Below, piece after piece: positions 16,920 through 24,794 of a stretch of 64,000 bases of DNA. Every line of letters starts with the position of its first letter. The first letter of the stretch is position 1. Source of the stretch: Mesorhizobium sp. (GTDB taxonomy: Bacteria; Pseudomonadota; Alphaproteobacteria; Rhizobiales; Rhizobiaceae); assembly GCA_004020315.1 (NCBI GenBank), contig SAQG01000002.1, forward strand, positions 62,001 to 126,000. Reading direction: 5' to 3'. The translations under genes and the position numbers were made by a program. The notes beneath the pieces were generated by a model, which made no database searches, was not told the origin of the DNA, and was given only the letters and a program-made list of their open reading frames with translations.

Positions 16920-17042
16920 CAGCGTCCCTTTCCGATTCGTTGCGAATAGGTAGCGCGGAATCGGCCTTGCGCAAACGGGTCGGCTGTGGTGGAACGCGCC
17001 ATATTTTCCTGCTGGCCGGAAGCCCCCTCCCGCAACCATCCG

Positions 17043-17828
17043 ATGTTCGATCTCGCCACCCAGACCGTCGTCATCCTCGGCGCCGCCGCCTTCGCTGCCG
17101 GCTTCGTCGATTCGATTGCCGGCGGCGGCGGCTTGATCACCATTCCAGCACTGCTGCTGGCGGGCTTCTCGCCGGTCGAGGCGCTGGGAACCAACAAGCT
17201 GCAGGGCATGTTCGGCTCAGGCTCGGCGACCATCCACTACGCCGCGAAGGGCCATGTCGATTTGCGCCGGCAATTGCCTTCGGCCCTGTTGGCGCTTGCC
17301 GGCAGTGCTCTCGGCGCCTTGCTGGCGACATTCGTGCCGGGCGACCTGTTGCGGGCTCTTCTGCCGGTCCTGCTTATCGCCATTGCCCTTTACTTCGCCC
17401 TGAAGCCCAACATGGGCGATGTCGACCGCGCCCAGCGCCTGTCGCCGTTCCTGTTCGGGCTGATTCTGGTGCCGATTGTCGGCTTCTATGACGGCCTGTT
17501 CGGGCCGGGGGCCGGTTCCTTCTACATGCTGGCCTTCGTCACCCTAGCCGGCTACGGCGTGCTCAAGGCGACGGCGCACACCAAGCTGCTCAACTTCGCC
17601 TCCAACATCGGCGGCTTCATCGTCTTCGCCGCTGCCGGGGTCATCTACTGGAAGATCGGCCTGATGATGGGTGTTGCCCAATTCCTCGGCGCCCGTGTCG
17701 GCGCCAGCCTCGCGATCCGCAATGGCGCAAAACTGATCAAGCCGCTGCTGGTGATCGTCTGTCTGGCGCTGGCCATCAAGTTGCTGGCCGATCCGGCGAA
17801 CCCGCTGCGCACGCTGATTGGTGTGTGA
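17043..17828 (+). CDS. TSUP family permease (TauE/SafE)
   Basis: Membrane protein of 261 residues with about eight transmembrane helices, in the sulfite exporter TauE/SafE (TSUP) family. The two internal halves each carry the family pattern: DSIAGGGGLITIPALL near residue 20 and YDGLFGPGAGSFYM near residue 150. TSUP proteins move sulfite, sulfoacetate or other sulfur or carbon oxyanions, and the substrate here is unknown. No clear ribosome binding site precedes the ATG at 17043; an upstream GTG-type start at 16986 would add 19 residues. It is followed by a small membrane protein gene. Confidence 0.88.
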   Translation: MFDLATQTVVILGAAAFAAGFVDSIAGGGGLITIPALLLAGFSPVEALGTNKLQGMFGSGSATIHYAAKGHVDLRRQLPSALLALAGSALGALLATFVPGDLLRALLPVLLIAIALYFALKPNMGDVDRAQRLSPFLFGLILVPIVGFYDGLFGPGAGSFYMLAFVTLAGYGVLKATAHTKLLNFASNIGGFIVFAAAGVIYWKIGLMMGVAQFLGARVGASLAIRNGAKLIKPLLVIVCLALAIKLLADPANPLRTLIGV

Positions 17829-17880
17829 ACGGCGCGCCTGATAGTATGCGCTTGTACGAATCATGTCGGAGGAGCCACAC

Positions 17881-18051
17881 ATGAATCTCAGTGCGCCTAC
17901 GCAGCTTGTTTTCATCATATCCCTTGTTATCGCCATCATCGGCCTTCTCGCCGCTCTCGGCGTTTTTGCGTTCATTCCCCTGGCCTCGGTGTGGATTGTC
18001 CTCATCGCTTACATCGTGCTTGCCGGCGGCTGCCTGGTTCGCGGCGCCTAG
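17881..18051 (+). CDS. small two-helix membrane protein
   Basis: Small inner-membrane protein of 56 residues with two predicted hydrophobic helices (about 9-30 and 34-54) and almost no soluble part. I do not recognise a characterised family, although similar small proteins are common in Rhizobiales. The ATG at 17881 has a strong GGAGG seven bases upstream, which is why it is preferred to the in-frame ATG at 17863. Its stop codon abuts a palindromic repeat and it is followed by a strong terminator at 18203-18230. It could be cotranscribed with the TSUP permease 53 bp upstream. Confidence 0.75.
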   Translation: MNLSAPTQLVFIISLVIAIIGLLAALGVFAFIPLASVWIVLIAYIVLAGGCLVRGA

Positions 18052-18180
18052 TGCATGTCGCCCAAAAGCTTGCCCTGGGCTTCGACCCTAGGGTGCGCTG
18101 CGATTTTGGGACAACGACATGCATAAAACAAAGCTTGAAGCGCATCGCATAAATCTCTTCGGACACGACGTGCTTTAAGC
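18052..18180 (+). repeat. palindromic intergenic repeat (RIME-like)
   Basis: TGCATGTCG-CCCAAAA (18052-18067) pairs with TTTTGGGACAACGACATGCA (18104-18123), leaving a four-base bulge, and encloses a second smaller palindrome around CCCTAGGG. The flank ATAAAACAAAGCTTGAAGCGC is also typical of a repeat found many times in Mesorhizobium genomes, from memory. It belongs with the copies at 38542 and 44711. Confidence 0.75.
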
Positions 18181-18202
18181 ACTAGAATCTCAGGTAATTC
18201 GG

Positions 18203-18230
18203 AGCGCCCGGCCACAAGCCGGGCGCTTTT
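18203..18230 (+). terminator. intrinsic terminator
   Basis: A perfect 10-bp stem (AGCGCCCGGC 18203-18212 with GCCGGGCGCT 18218-18227), a CACAA loop and a following T run. It ends the TSUP/small membrane protein transcript before the AraC-type regulator gene. Confidence 0.85.
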
Positions 18231-18276
18231 GATTCTGAGGGTTGGTCTGCTACCATCCCGGGGCGGAGGAAAGCTC

Positions 18277-19110
18277 ATGTCTGTCCAGAGCGAAGACGGC
18301 AGCAACCAACACAGTCCCGGCCTCGACCGATTCGAGATGGTGCGGCGTGCGCCCGGCCCTTCGCTCCAGGGTTCAGTCACTGACATCTGCGGCTACCGCG
18401 AGACCATGCCCGGCCGTTTCCGCAGCGTCGAATGTGCATCGCTGACCGTGCCGCTGGTCATCAGCTTTGCCGAACCCTTCGTCATCGGCCTCGGCAAGGA
18501 GCCGGGCGACAACGACCGCTTCGCCAGTTTCGCCGCCGGCCTCTATGCCGGTCCGGTGGTGATCGAATCCTTCGGCGGCGCCTGCTGCGTCCAGGTCAAT
18601 TTCACCCCGCTCGGCGCCCGACGCTTCTTCGGTCTTCCGATGAGCGAATTGACCGACCGCATGGTCGGCCTGGACGATGTGCTCGGACTTGAAGGCATCA
18701 TGCTGCGCGAAAGGCTTGGTAATGCGCTCGGCTGGAGCGCACGCTTTGCCATCGTCGAGACGTTCGTTGCCGCACGGCTGGCCGAAGCCCGGGAAACGCA
18801 GGCCGAAATCGCCTGGGCCTATGACCGGATCATCGTCTCGGGCGGCCGCATTCGCGTCTCATCGCTTGCCGACAGGCTGGGCTGGAGCCGCAAACATCTC
18901 TTGGGAAAATTCTCCAATGCGATCGGCGTCGGCCCCAAGACCCTGTCTCGCATCGTCCGCTTCGACCGGGCGCTCGGCTTGTCAAGGCGGCACAAATCCG
19001 ATTGGGCTGATATCGCCGCCGATTGCGGCTATGCCGACCAGGCGCATCTGGTGCGCGAATTCCGCGACCTTGCCGGCGAAACGCCGACGGCGCTTGCCAC
19101 CCGGGCATAG
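18277..19110 (+). CDS. AraC family transcriptional regulator
   Basis: Transcription factor of 277 residues. The C-terminal third (about 180-275) is an AraC-type double helix-turn-helix: the first helix region includes VSSLADRLGWSRKHLLGKF and the second WADIAADCGYADQAHLVREF. The N-terminal part resembles the ligand-binding region of regulators annotated beside VOC proteins. The ATG at 18277 follows GGAGGA. The gene is 100 bp upstream of a VOC protein gene in the same direction, a common pairing, so it may regulate that gene. The effector is unknown. Confidence 0.87.
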   Translation: MSVQSEDGSNQHSPGLDRFEMVRRAPGPSLQGSVTDICGYRETMPGRFRSVECASLTVPLVISFAEPFVIGLGKEPGDNDRFASFAAGLYAGPVVIESFGGACCVQVNFTPLGARRFFGLPMSELTDRMVGLDDVLGLEGIMLRERLGNALGWSARFAIVETFVAARLAEARETQAEIAWAYDRIIVSGGRIRVSSLADRLGWSRKHLLGKFSNAIGVGPKTLSRIVRFDRALGLSRRHKSDWADIAADCGYADQAHLVREFRDLAGETPTALATRA

Positions 19111-19210
19111 ACGCCCAGGGCGCTTTGCAGGACGCCGAGGTAACATTTCTTCAAGACGCCGCGACGGCCTTCGCCCAAACTGGGTTATCGACCAATTGAA
19201 GGAGATCACC

Positions 19211-19633
19211 ATGACAATAAACGTCGAACCGCCCAGGCTCTATCCCACCTTGCGCTACCGCAATGCCGCGAAGATGATCGACTGGCTGGGTGAAGCCTTC
19301 GGCTTTGCCGTCCATGCCCGCTACGGCGAAGGCGACATCGTCCATCACGCCGAACTGACTTTCGGCTCCTCGATGATCATGCTGGGCACTGCACGCGACG
19401 ACAAGTTTGGCCAGATGATCGGTGCACCGGGCCCGGGTGGCGGCAGATCGATCTACGTTGCCGTCGACGATGCCGATGCTGCTTATGCCAGAGCCAAGAA
19501 GGCCGGCGCCGAAATACTGGAAGAGCTCACTGACCGCGACTATGGCAGCCGCGAGTTCATCTGCAGCGATCCGGAAGGCAATGTCTGGTCCTTCGGCACC
19601 TACTGGCCGAAAGCCAACGAACCCGCCAGCTAA
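19211..19633 (+). CDS. VOC family protein (glyoxalase/bleomycin resistance-like)
   Basis: Protein of 140 residues with the paired beta-alpha-beta-beta-beta fold of the vicinal oxygen chelate superfamily. It begins PRLYPTLRYRNAAKMIDWLGEAFGF and ends with the typical DPEGNVWSFGTY strand. Members include isomerases, dioxygenases and antibiotic-binding proteins. Without a clear set of metal ligands here the activity cannot be named. The start at 19211 has AAGGAGATCACC just upstream. It is probably cotranscribed with the AraC regulator. Its end overlaps the cobQ stop codon region on the other strand (19630-19633). Confidence 0.85.
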   Translation: MTINVEPPRLYPTLRYRNAAKMIDWLGEAFGFAVHARYGEGDIVHHAELTFGSSMIMLGTARDDKFGQMIGAPGPGGGRSIYVAVDDADAAYARAKKAGAEILEELTDRDYGSREFICSDPEGNVWSFGTYWPKANEPAS

Positions 19634-21099
19634 CGCGCCTGCCCAAAAATCGCGTCGCAGTCGAGGTGAATCTCCAGCTCGGCTGCGATCTCGTCGAGCG
19701 CCCGTTCGACCTCGGCGCGATAGTCGATGCCGCCGCCTTTGACGCCGAGGTTTTCCAGGAATTTCGCCCGGAAGGCGTCTGCGGAAAACAGCCCGTGCAG
19801 ATAGGTGCCTGACACCTTGCCGTCGGCGGAGATGGCGCCGTCATCGACGCCGTTGATGACGGCGGAAGGCCGCAGCGTGTCCGGACCGGTGGTGCGGCCG
19901 AGATGGATCTCGTAGCCTTCGAGCGGCAGGTCGAACTGCACCGAGCGCGCGCTGACATTACGCACCGTCTTTTCCGGCTCCATCACGGTTTCGACATCGA
20001 GCAGGCCGAGCCCTTCGGTCTCGGTAACACTGCCCTCGATGCCGTCTGGATCGCGTACGACACGGCCGAGCATCTGGAAGCCGCCGCAAATGCCGACCAC
20101 ATGGCCGCCGCGCTTGCGATGAGCGGCAAGGTCGCGATCCCAGCCATTCTCGCGGAATCTCAGGAGATCGCCGATCGTCGACTTGGAGCCGGGAATGATC
20201 ACCAGCCCGGCATCTTCGGGGAGGTGCTGGCCGGGCGGCACGAAGACGACCTCGACCTGCGGCTCGGCCTTGAGCGGGTCTAGATCATCGAAATTGGCAA
20301 TGCGCGAAAGCATCGGCACGGCGACCTTCAGCGCGCGCTTATCGCCGGAAACCAGGCGTTCAAGCACAACGGAATCTTCCGAGGGCAACCGAGCCGCAGC
20401 CTTCAGCCACGGCACGACGCCGAAGCAGCGCCAGCCGGTGAATGTCTCGATCGCCTTGATACCGTCATCGAACAGCGAGACATCGCCGCGGAACTTGTTG
20501 ATGAGATAGCCGACGATCATGCGCCGGTCCTCTTCCGGCATGATCAGGTGGGTGCCGGCGACCGAGGCGATGACGCCGCCGCGATCGATGTCGCCGACGA
20601 GGATCACCGGCACGTTGGCGCGCGTCGCAAAGCCCATATTGGCAATGTCGCGGCTCCTGAGATTGATCTCGGCCGGCGAGCCGGCGCCCTCGACAATTAC
20701 GAGATCGGCGCCCTCGCCTACCTTTGCCCAGGAGTCCAGAACGGCATCCATCAGCCTGCCCTTCAGCGCCTGGTAGTCGCGTGCCCTCGCCTCGCCGAAC
20801 ATCTTGCCCTGCACCACCACTTGCGCACCGACATCGGTCTGCGGCTTGAGCAGCACCGGGTTCATGTGGATGGAGGGCGCAACGCCACAGGCGATCGCCT
20901 GCAGCCATTGGGCGCGGCCGATCTCACCACCGAGTTTGTCGCCCGGAATATCGGCGACGGCGGCGTTGTTCGACATATTCTGCGGCTTGAACGGCCGCAC
21001 CTTCAGCCCGCGTTTCCTGGCCGCGCGGCACAGGCCCGCGACCAGGACCGTCTTGCCGACATCGGAACCCGTGCCTTGCAGCATGATCGCCTTGGCCAT
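19630..21099 (-). CDS. cobQ: cobyric acid synthase CobQ
   Basis: Glutamine-dependent amidotransferase of cobalamin biosynthesis that amidates positions b, d, e and g of adenosylcobyrinic acid a,c-diamide. It is 489 residues, the normal length. The N-terminal P-loop ATPase-like domain starts IMLQGTGSDVGKTVLVAGL. The C-terminal class I glutaminase domain has the nucleophile motif VGICGGFQML and the histidine motif GTYLHGLF. No other cob genes are in the window. Its start overlaps the stop of the upstream cupin gene (TGATG), so the two are translationally coupled. The pathway supplies the corrinoid needed by proteins encoded further right, a link that is inference. Confidence 0.95.
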   Translation of the reverse strand: MAKAIMLQGTGSDVGKTVLVAGLCRAARKRGLKVRPFKPQNMSNNAAVADIPGDKLGGEIGRAQWLQAIACGVAPSIHMNPVLLKPQTDVGAQVVVQGKMFGEARARDYQALKGRLMDAVLDSWAKVGEGADLVIVEGAGSPAEINLRSRDIANMGFATRANVPVILVGDIDRGGVIASVAGTHLIMPEEDRRMIVGYLINKFRGDVSLFDDGIKAIETFTGWRCFGVVPWLKAAARLPSEDSVVLERLVSGDKRALKVAVPMLSRIANFDDLDPLKAEPQVEVVFVPPGQHLPEDAGLVIIPGSKSTIGDLLRFRENGWDRDLAAHRKRGGHVVGICGGFQMLGRVVRDPDGIEGSVTETEGLGLLDVETVMEPEKTVRNVSARSVQFDLPLEGYEIHLGRTTGPDTLRPSAVINGVDDGAISADGKVSGTYLHGLFSADAFRAKFLENLGVKGGGIDYRAEVERALDEIAAELEIHLDCDAIFGQAR

Positions 21100-21713
21100 C
21101 AGTCCTTGCCCTGTACCGTCGTTCCGGTGATCGTCGATTTTGCCGCCAGCGGCCCGCCACGCCAGATGTAGAGCGCCAAGAGAGGCTCCTTGCCGGTGCG
21201 CATGGCGTGGCTGACATCAGAGGCGTGGTGGATCACCTCGCCGGCGTCGCGCCTGCGAAAGCTGCCTTCGCCCATGCGCCATTCGGTGCCGCCGGTCAGC
21301 GGAATGTAGATCTCCTCGGCGACATGATGATGGTCGGGATAGACGATATCTGGCCCGAGGATCAGCAGACCGGCCGCGACCTCATCGTTGGCGAAATGGC
21401 CGCGCGTGCCGAAGACCTCCACCCAGCCGTAATTGTCGATGAACGTCTCGCCGAAATCAGCCTCGCTGTAGGTCTGCCCCCAGCGCAGCTCGCCGCGACG
21501 CTGCGCAAGCAGCCGCCCCAACGGCTGGGCGTTTGCCGGAGCTAGCTCGACGATGCGGTCGAGCTGGCGCAGGCAAGGCAGCGGATGCGCCTCGAGCGGA
21601 CGCGCCGGCATGGCCCAGTCGATTCGGGCCACGGCATCGCGCACCAGCGCATCATCGAATGTTTCGAGATAGGCATGGAAACGTTCGAGCAGTTCATCGA
21701 AATTTGTCGTCAC
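21099..21713 (-). CDS. DMSP lyase-family cupin (DddQ/DddL-like)
   Basis: Cupin-fold protein of 204 residues with the active-site pattern of cupin-type dimethylsulfoniopropionate lyases. Y125, H128, H130, E134 and Y136 occur with spacing Y-x2-H-x-H-x3-E-x-Y (VYPDHHHVAEEIYIPL), and a later histidine is H169. As I remember it, this spacing is that of DddQ residues Y120, H123, H125, E129 and Y131. Those enzymes release dimethyl sulfide and acrylate from DMSP. The GTG at 21713 with GGAGCAGG upstream is taken as start; the frame is open to 22049. It is coupled to cobQ, an odd partner. The family also contains homologues of unknown substrate, so the activity is a candidate only. Confidence 0.65.
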   Translation of the reverse strand: MTTNFDELLERFHAYLETFDDALVRDAVARIDWAMPARPLEAHPLPCLRQLDRIVELAPANAQPLGRLLAQRRGELRWGQTYSEADFGETFIDNYGWVEVFGTRGHFANDEVAAGLLILGPDIVYPDHHHVAEEIYIPLTGGTEWRMGEGSFRRRDAGEVIHHASDVSHAMRTGKEPLLALYIWRGGPLAAKSTITGTTVQGKD

Positions 21714-21864
21714 GCCCTGCTCCAAACATGTATTCGCGCACAGCCGCTCCCCAGATGGTTGGATGGAGATGGTCGGCTTGCGCGGCGGCATCATTGGTCT
21801 AGATTGGACGGCGCGCAAAGCCAAAAACGACAGGCCAGCAGGTCGAGACACCAGGGAGCACGCC

Positions 21865-23031
21865 ATGGACGCCGCTGTCGATGCGGGCACCAGCCAGTTC
21901 GAACTCAACGAAGACCAGCGCGCCATCCAGGAGATGGCCGAGGCCTTCGCTGCCGACCGCGTTGCGCCGAACGCGCTCGACTGGGACCGCGACAAGCATT
22001 TTCCGGCGGACGTGATCCGCGAGACCGGGCCGCTCGGCCTTGGCGGCATCTATGTCAGCGACGATGTCGGCGGCTCGGCGCTCGGCCGGCTCGACGCCGT
22101 GCTGATCTTCGAGGCGCTATCGCGCGCCGATCCGGCCTTTTCCTCCTTCATCTCGATCCACAACATGGTGGCGTCGATGATCGATCGCTTCGGCAGCGAC
22201 GAGCAGCGCCGGCGCTTCCTGCCGAGGCTGACCTCGATGGAATGGCTGGCGAGCTATTGCCTGACCGAGCCGGGTTCGGGATCGGATGCGGCGGCGCTGA
22301 AGACGCGCGCGGTGAAGAGCGGCGGTGACTATGTGCTGAATGGCGTCAAGCAGTTCATCTCGGGCGCCGGCGACAGCGACCTCTACATCGTCATGGCGCG
22401 CACCGGTGCCGACGGACCGAAGGGCATTTCGACTTTCGTCGTGCCGAAGGATGCGCCCGGCCTGTCCTTCGGCGCCAACGAGCACAAGATGGGCTGGCAC
22501 ATGCAGTCGACCCGCCAGGTCGTCTTCGAGGACTGCAAGGTGCCGGCGCAAAACCTGCTCTCGGTTGAAGGCGCCGGCTTCGGCATCGCCATGGCCGGGC
22601 TCGACGGCGGCCGGCTCAACATCGCCGCCTGTTCGCTCGGCGGCGCGCAATCGGCGCTCGACAAGGCGCTGTCCTACACCGCCGAGCGCAAGGCCTTCGG
22701 TTCCAAGATCAATCAATTCCAGGCGCTGCAGTTCAAGCTCGCCGACATGGAGACCGAGCTGCAGGCTGCACGGATCTTCCTCTACGCCGCCGCCTCGAAG
22801 CTTGACCGCAAGGCGCCGGACGCTTTGAAATGGTCGGCGATGGCCAAGCGTTTCGTCACCGACATCGGCTTCAACGTCGCCAACGATGCGCTGCAACTGC
22901 ATGGCGGCTACGGCTATTTGCACGATTACGGCATCGAGAAGCTGGTCCGCGATTTGCGTGTCCACCAGATTCTCGAAGGCACCAACGAGATCATGCGCGT
23001 CATCATCGCACGCGCCCTGATCGGCCGGTAA
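21865..23031 (+). CDS. acyl-CoA dehydrogenase, probably isobutyryl-CoA dehydrogenase
   Basis: FAD-dependent acyl-CoA dehydrogenase of 388 residues. The signatures YCLTEPGSGSDAAALKT (flavin/substrate region) and the C-terminal LHGGYGYLHDYGIE and ILEGTNEIMR, which contains the expected catalytic Glu, are intact. Pairing with mmsB downstream points to valine breakdown, oxidising isobutyryl-CoA to methacrylyl-CoA, although the substrate is inferred from context. The ATG at 21865 follows AGGGAG, while the frame is open from 21763. An enoyl-CoA hydratase that would complete the pathway is not here. A four-helix-bundle gene with flanking repeats separates it from mmsB. Confidence 0.88.
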   Translation: MDAAVDAGTSQFELNEDQRAIQEMAEAFAADRVAPNALDWDRDKHFPADVIRETGPLGLGGIYVSDDVGGSALGRLDAVLIFEALSRADPAFSSFISIHNMVASMIDRFGSDEQRRRFLPRLTSMEWLASYCLTEPGSGSDAAALKTRAVKSGGDYVLNGVKQFISGAGDSDLYIVMARTGADGPKGISTFVVPKDAPGLSFGANEHKMGWHMQSTRQVVFEDCKVPAQNLLSVEGAGFGIAMAGLDGGRLNIAACSLGGAQSALDKALSYTAERKAFGSKINQFQALQFKLADMETELQAARIFLYAAASKLDRKAPDALKWSAMAKRFVTDIGFNVANDALQLHGGYGYLHDYGIEKLVRDLRVHQILEGTNEIMRVIIARALIGR

Positions 23032-23087
23032 GGCAGTAGGCGATAGGCAATAGGCAATAGGCAATAGGCAATAGGCAATAGGCAGTA
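23032..23087 (+). repeat. tandem heptamer array, left of four-helix-bundle gene
   Basis: Eight head-to-tail 7-bp units: GGCAGTA, GGCGATA, five GGCAATA and a last GGCAGTA. The array starts at the base after the acyl-CoA dehydrogenase stop codon and ends two bases before the next ATG. It is inverted relative to the array at 23461-23510. Confidence 0.95.
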
Positions 23088-23089
23088 AG

Positions 23090-23458
23090 ATGACCGGCAA
23101 GATCAATTCGTACAAGGATCTTATCGTATGGCAGCAGGCGATGGATCTGGCTGTCGCCACCTACTCCTTGACCAAGGCATGGCCAAAAGAGGAATTGTAT
23201 GGGTTGACCAGCCAAATCCGCCGCTCAGCAACCTCTATCCCTGCAAACATCGCGGAAGGTTATGGCCGAGACAACAGAGGCTCTTATCAACAATTTCTCA
23301 GGATAGCCCAAGGGTCGCTGAAGGAGTTCGAGACGCACCTCCAGATCGCTGAACGCATTGGCCTTGCTACGCATGATCAAGCTTATCAGATGCTGTTAGC
23401 GACCGAGGGCATCGGAAAAATGCTTCGCCAACTTATTAGCAAACTTGCGCCCGAATAG
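23090..23458 (+). CDS. four-helix-bundle protein (23S rRNA intervening-sequence protein family)
   Basis: Protein of 122 residues in the four-helix-bundle family that includes proteins encoded in 23S rRNA intervening sequences and the Avd accessory proteins of diversity-generating retroelements. Diagnostic sequences are present: YKDLIVWQQAMDLA, LTSQIRRSATSIPANIAEGYG and FLRIAQGSLKEFETHL. The protein is full length and looks functional. The gene is bounded by inverted heptamer arrays two bases before its start and two bases after its stop, has lower GC than its neighbours, and interrupts a valine catabolism operon. This suggests a small mobile or repeat-borne unit. Its cellular role is unknown and no retroelement lies nearby. 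Confidence 0.9.
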   Translation: MTGKINSYKDLIVWQQAMDLAVATYSLTKAWPKEELYGLTSQIRRSATSIPANIAEGYGRDNRGSYQQFLRIAQGSLKEFETHLQIAERIGLATHDQAYQMLLATEGIGKMLRQLISKLAPE

Positions 23459-23459
23459 G

Positions 23460-23510
<51 letters not shown>

Positions 23511-23529
23511 CAAACCACGGAGTGCCATT

Positions 23530-24414
23530 ATGACCACCATCGCCTTCATCGGCCTCGGCAATATGGGCAATCCGATGGCAGCCAACCTCGTCAAGGCTGG
23601 ATATGCCGTGCACGGCTTCGACCTGATCCCGGAGAATCTCGTCATCGCCAAGGACCATGGTGTCATCGTCATGGCCAATGCCGTTGCCGCGGTGAAGGAG
23701 GCCGATGTTGTCATCACCATGCTGCCGGCCGGCAAACACGTCCTGTCGGTCCACGAGGACATCGCACCCAAAGCGAAAAAAGGCGCGCTGTTCATCGATT
23801 CCTCGACCATCGACGTCGAATCGGCACGAAAAGCCCACGCCATTGCCGCCAAACATAAGCTGCTGTCGATCGACGCGCCGGTTTCCGGCGGCACCGGCGG
23901 CGCCGCTGCCGGCACGCTAACCTTCATGGCCGGTGGCTCGAAGGAAGCCTTCGCCAAGGCCGAGCCAATCCTCCAGCCGATGGCCGGCCGTATCGTCCAT
24001 TGCGGCGATGACGGCGCCGGACAGGCGGCAAAGATCTGCAACAACATGATCCTCGGCATTTCGATGATCGGCGTCGCCGAAGCCTTCGTTCTGGCGGAAA
24101 AGCTCGGCCTGTCGCATCAGGCGCTGTTCGAGGTCGCCTCGAACTCCTCCGGCCAATGCTGGTCGCTGACCGCGTACTGCCCGGTGCCCGGCCCGGTGCC
24201 GACATCCCCGGCCAACAATGGCTACAGGCCGGGATTTGCCGCAGCACTGATGCTGAAGGACCTGAAGCTGTCGCAGGAAGCCGCGCAAAGCGCCGGCGCG
24301 GTGACGCCGCTGGGCGCCGAGGCCGCCCAGCTTTATGCGCTGTTCAACGCCCAGGGACATGCCGCTGCGGATTTTTCCGGCATTATAAATTTCCTGCGCG
24401 GTACCCCGGCATAA
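23530..24414 (+). CDS. mmsB: 3-hydroxyisobutyrate dehydrogenase
   Basis: NAD-dependent dehydrogenase of valine catabolism converting 3-hydroxyisobutyrate to methylmalonate semialdehyde. It has 294 residues with the family signatures in order: the dinucleotide motif FIGLGNMGNPMAANL at residues 6-20, the substrate motif DAPVSGGTGGAAAGTL (115-130) and the catalytic K168 in GAGQAAKICNNM. The start has CACGGAG upstream. It follows the right heptamer array by 20 bp. The acyl-CoA dehydrogenase further upstream acts in the same pathway, so the two probably formed one operon before the insertion. Confidence 0.93.
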   Translation: MTTIAFIGLGNMGNPMAANLVKAGYAVHGFDLIPENLVIAKDHGVIVMANAVAAVKEADVVITMLPAGKHVLSVHEDIAPKAKKGALFIDSSTIDVESARKAHAIAAKHKLLSIDAPVSGGTGGAAAGTLTFMAGGSKEAFAKAEPILQPMAGRIVHCGDDGAGQAAKICNNMILGISMIGVAEAFVLAEKLGLSHQALFEVASNSSGQCWSLTAYCPVPGPVPTSPANNGYRPGFAAALMLKDLKLSQEAAQSAGAVTPLGAEAAQLYALFNAQGHAAADFSGIINFLRGTPA

Positions 24415-24633
24415 GTCTCGAACTCGACAGGCTGTTCGGTTTCCCGGCAAAGAAACGTCGGAAATTTAGATTTGCTTAAACTATCGATAACCACCCGGTA
24501 ACGATGTCCCTGTAGAACGGAGTGCGAGGCGGCATATCGCATCCGCCCGGCGCTCCGGATCAGGTCTCGCGTACCGGAGCCCGTAAGTTTCGCAAGTGTT
24601 CTGTTAGCGAAGCGCCATGCGTATCTGGCAAAG

Positions 24634-24660
24634 CCGCGTTCCCGATGGAGCGCGGTTTTT
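24634..24660 (+). terminator. intrinsic terminator downstream of mmsB
   Basis: CCGCGTTCC (24634-24642) pairs with GGAGCGCGG (24647-24655), with one G-U, around a CGAT loop, followed by five T residues. Confidence 0.8.
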
Positions 24661-24700
24661 GCGTTTCGGAGCGGGACCGCGCAAGAGCTGGCACAGATGT

Positions 24701-24725
24701 GAAAAGGGCCGCTGATGCGGCCCTT
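24701..24725 (-). terminator. intrinsic terminator of the SMP-30-like gene
   Basis: A nine-base perfect stem, AAGGGCCGC (24704-24712) with GCGGCCCTT (24717-24725), around TGAT. Read on the minus strand it runs into a T tract, so it ends the gene at 24795-25661. Confidence 0.8.
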
Positions 24726-24794
24726 CGATTAGTGCAAGTCATAACCCTCTGCGGCCAATTGGGGAGAGGGCTATGCGAGCCTCTTCCAAGTTGC

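Larger units (their letters stand above)
24415..24794. other. intergenic region with two terminators
   Basis: No gene is supported in this 380-bp gap between mmsB and the convergent SMP-30-like gene. It contains a plus-strand terminator at 24634-24660 and a second hairpin at 24701-24725. The distance between the mmsB stop and the first terminator (about 220 bp) leaves room for a long 3' UTR or a small RNA, with no clear promoter. Confidence 0.4.

Noticed and set aside
22117..23215. Long minus-strand frames containing repeated AYCLLPIAYCL wording
   Set aside because: They are translations of the heptamer repeat array and the shadow of the acyl-CoA dehydrogenase gene, with no ribosome site or domain.
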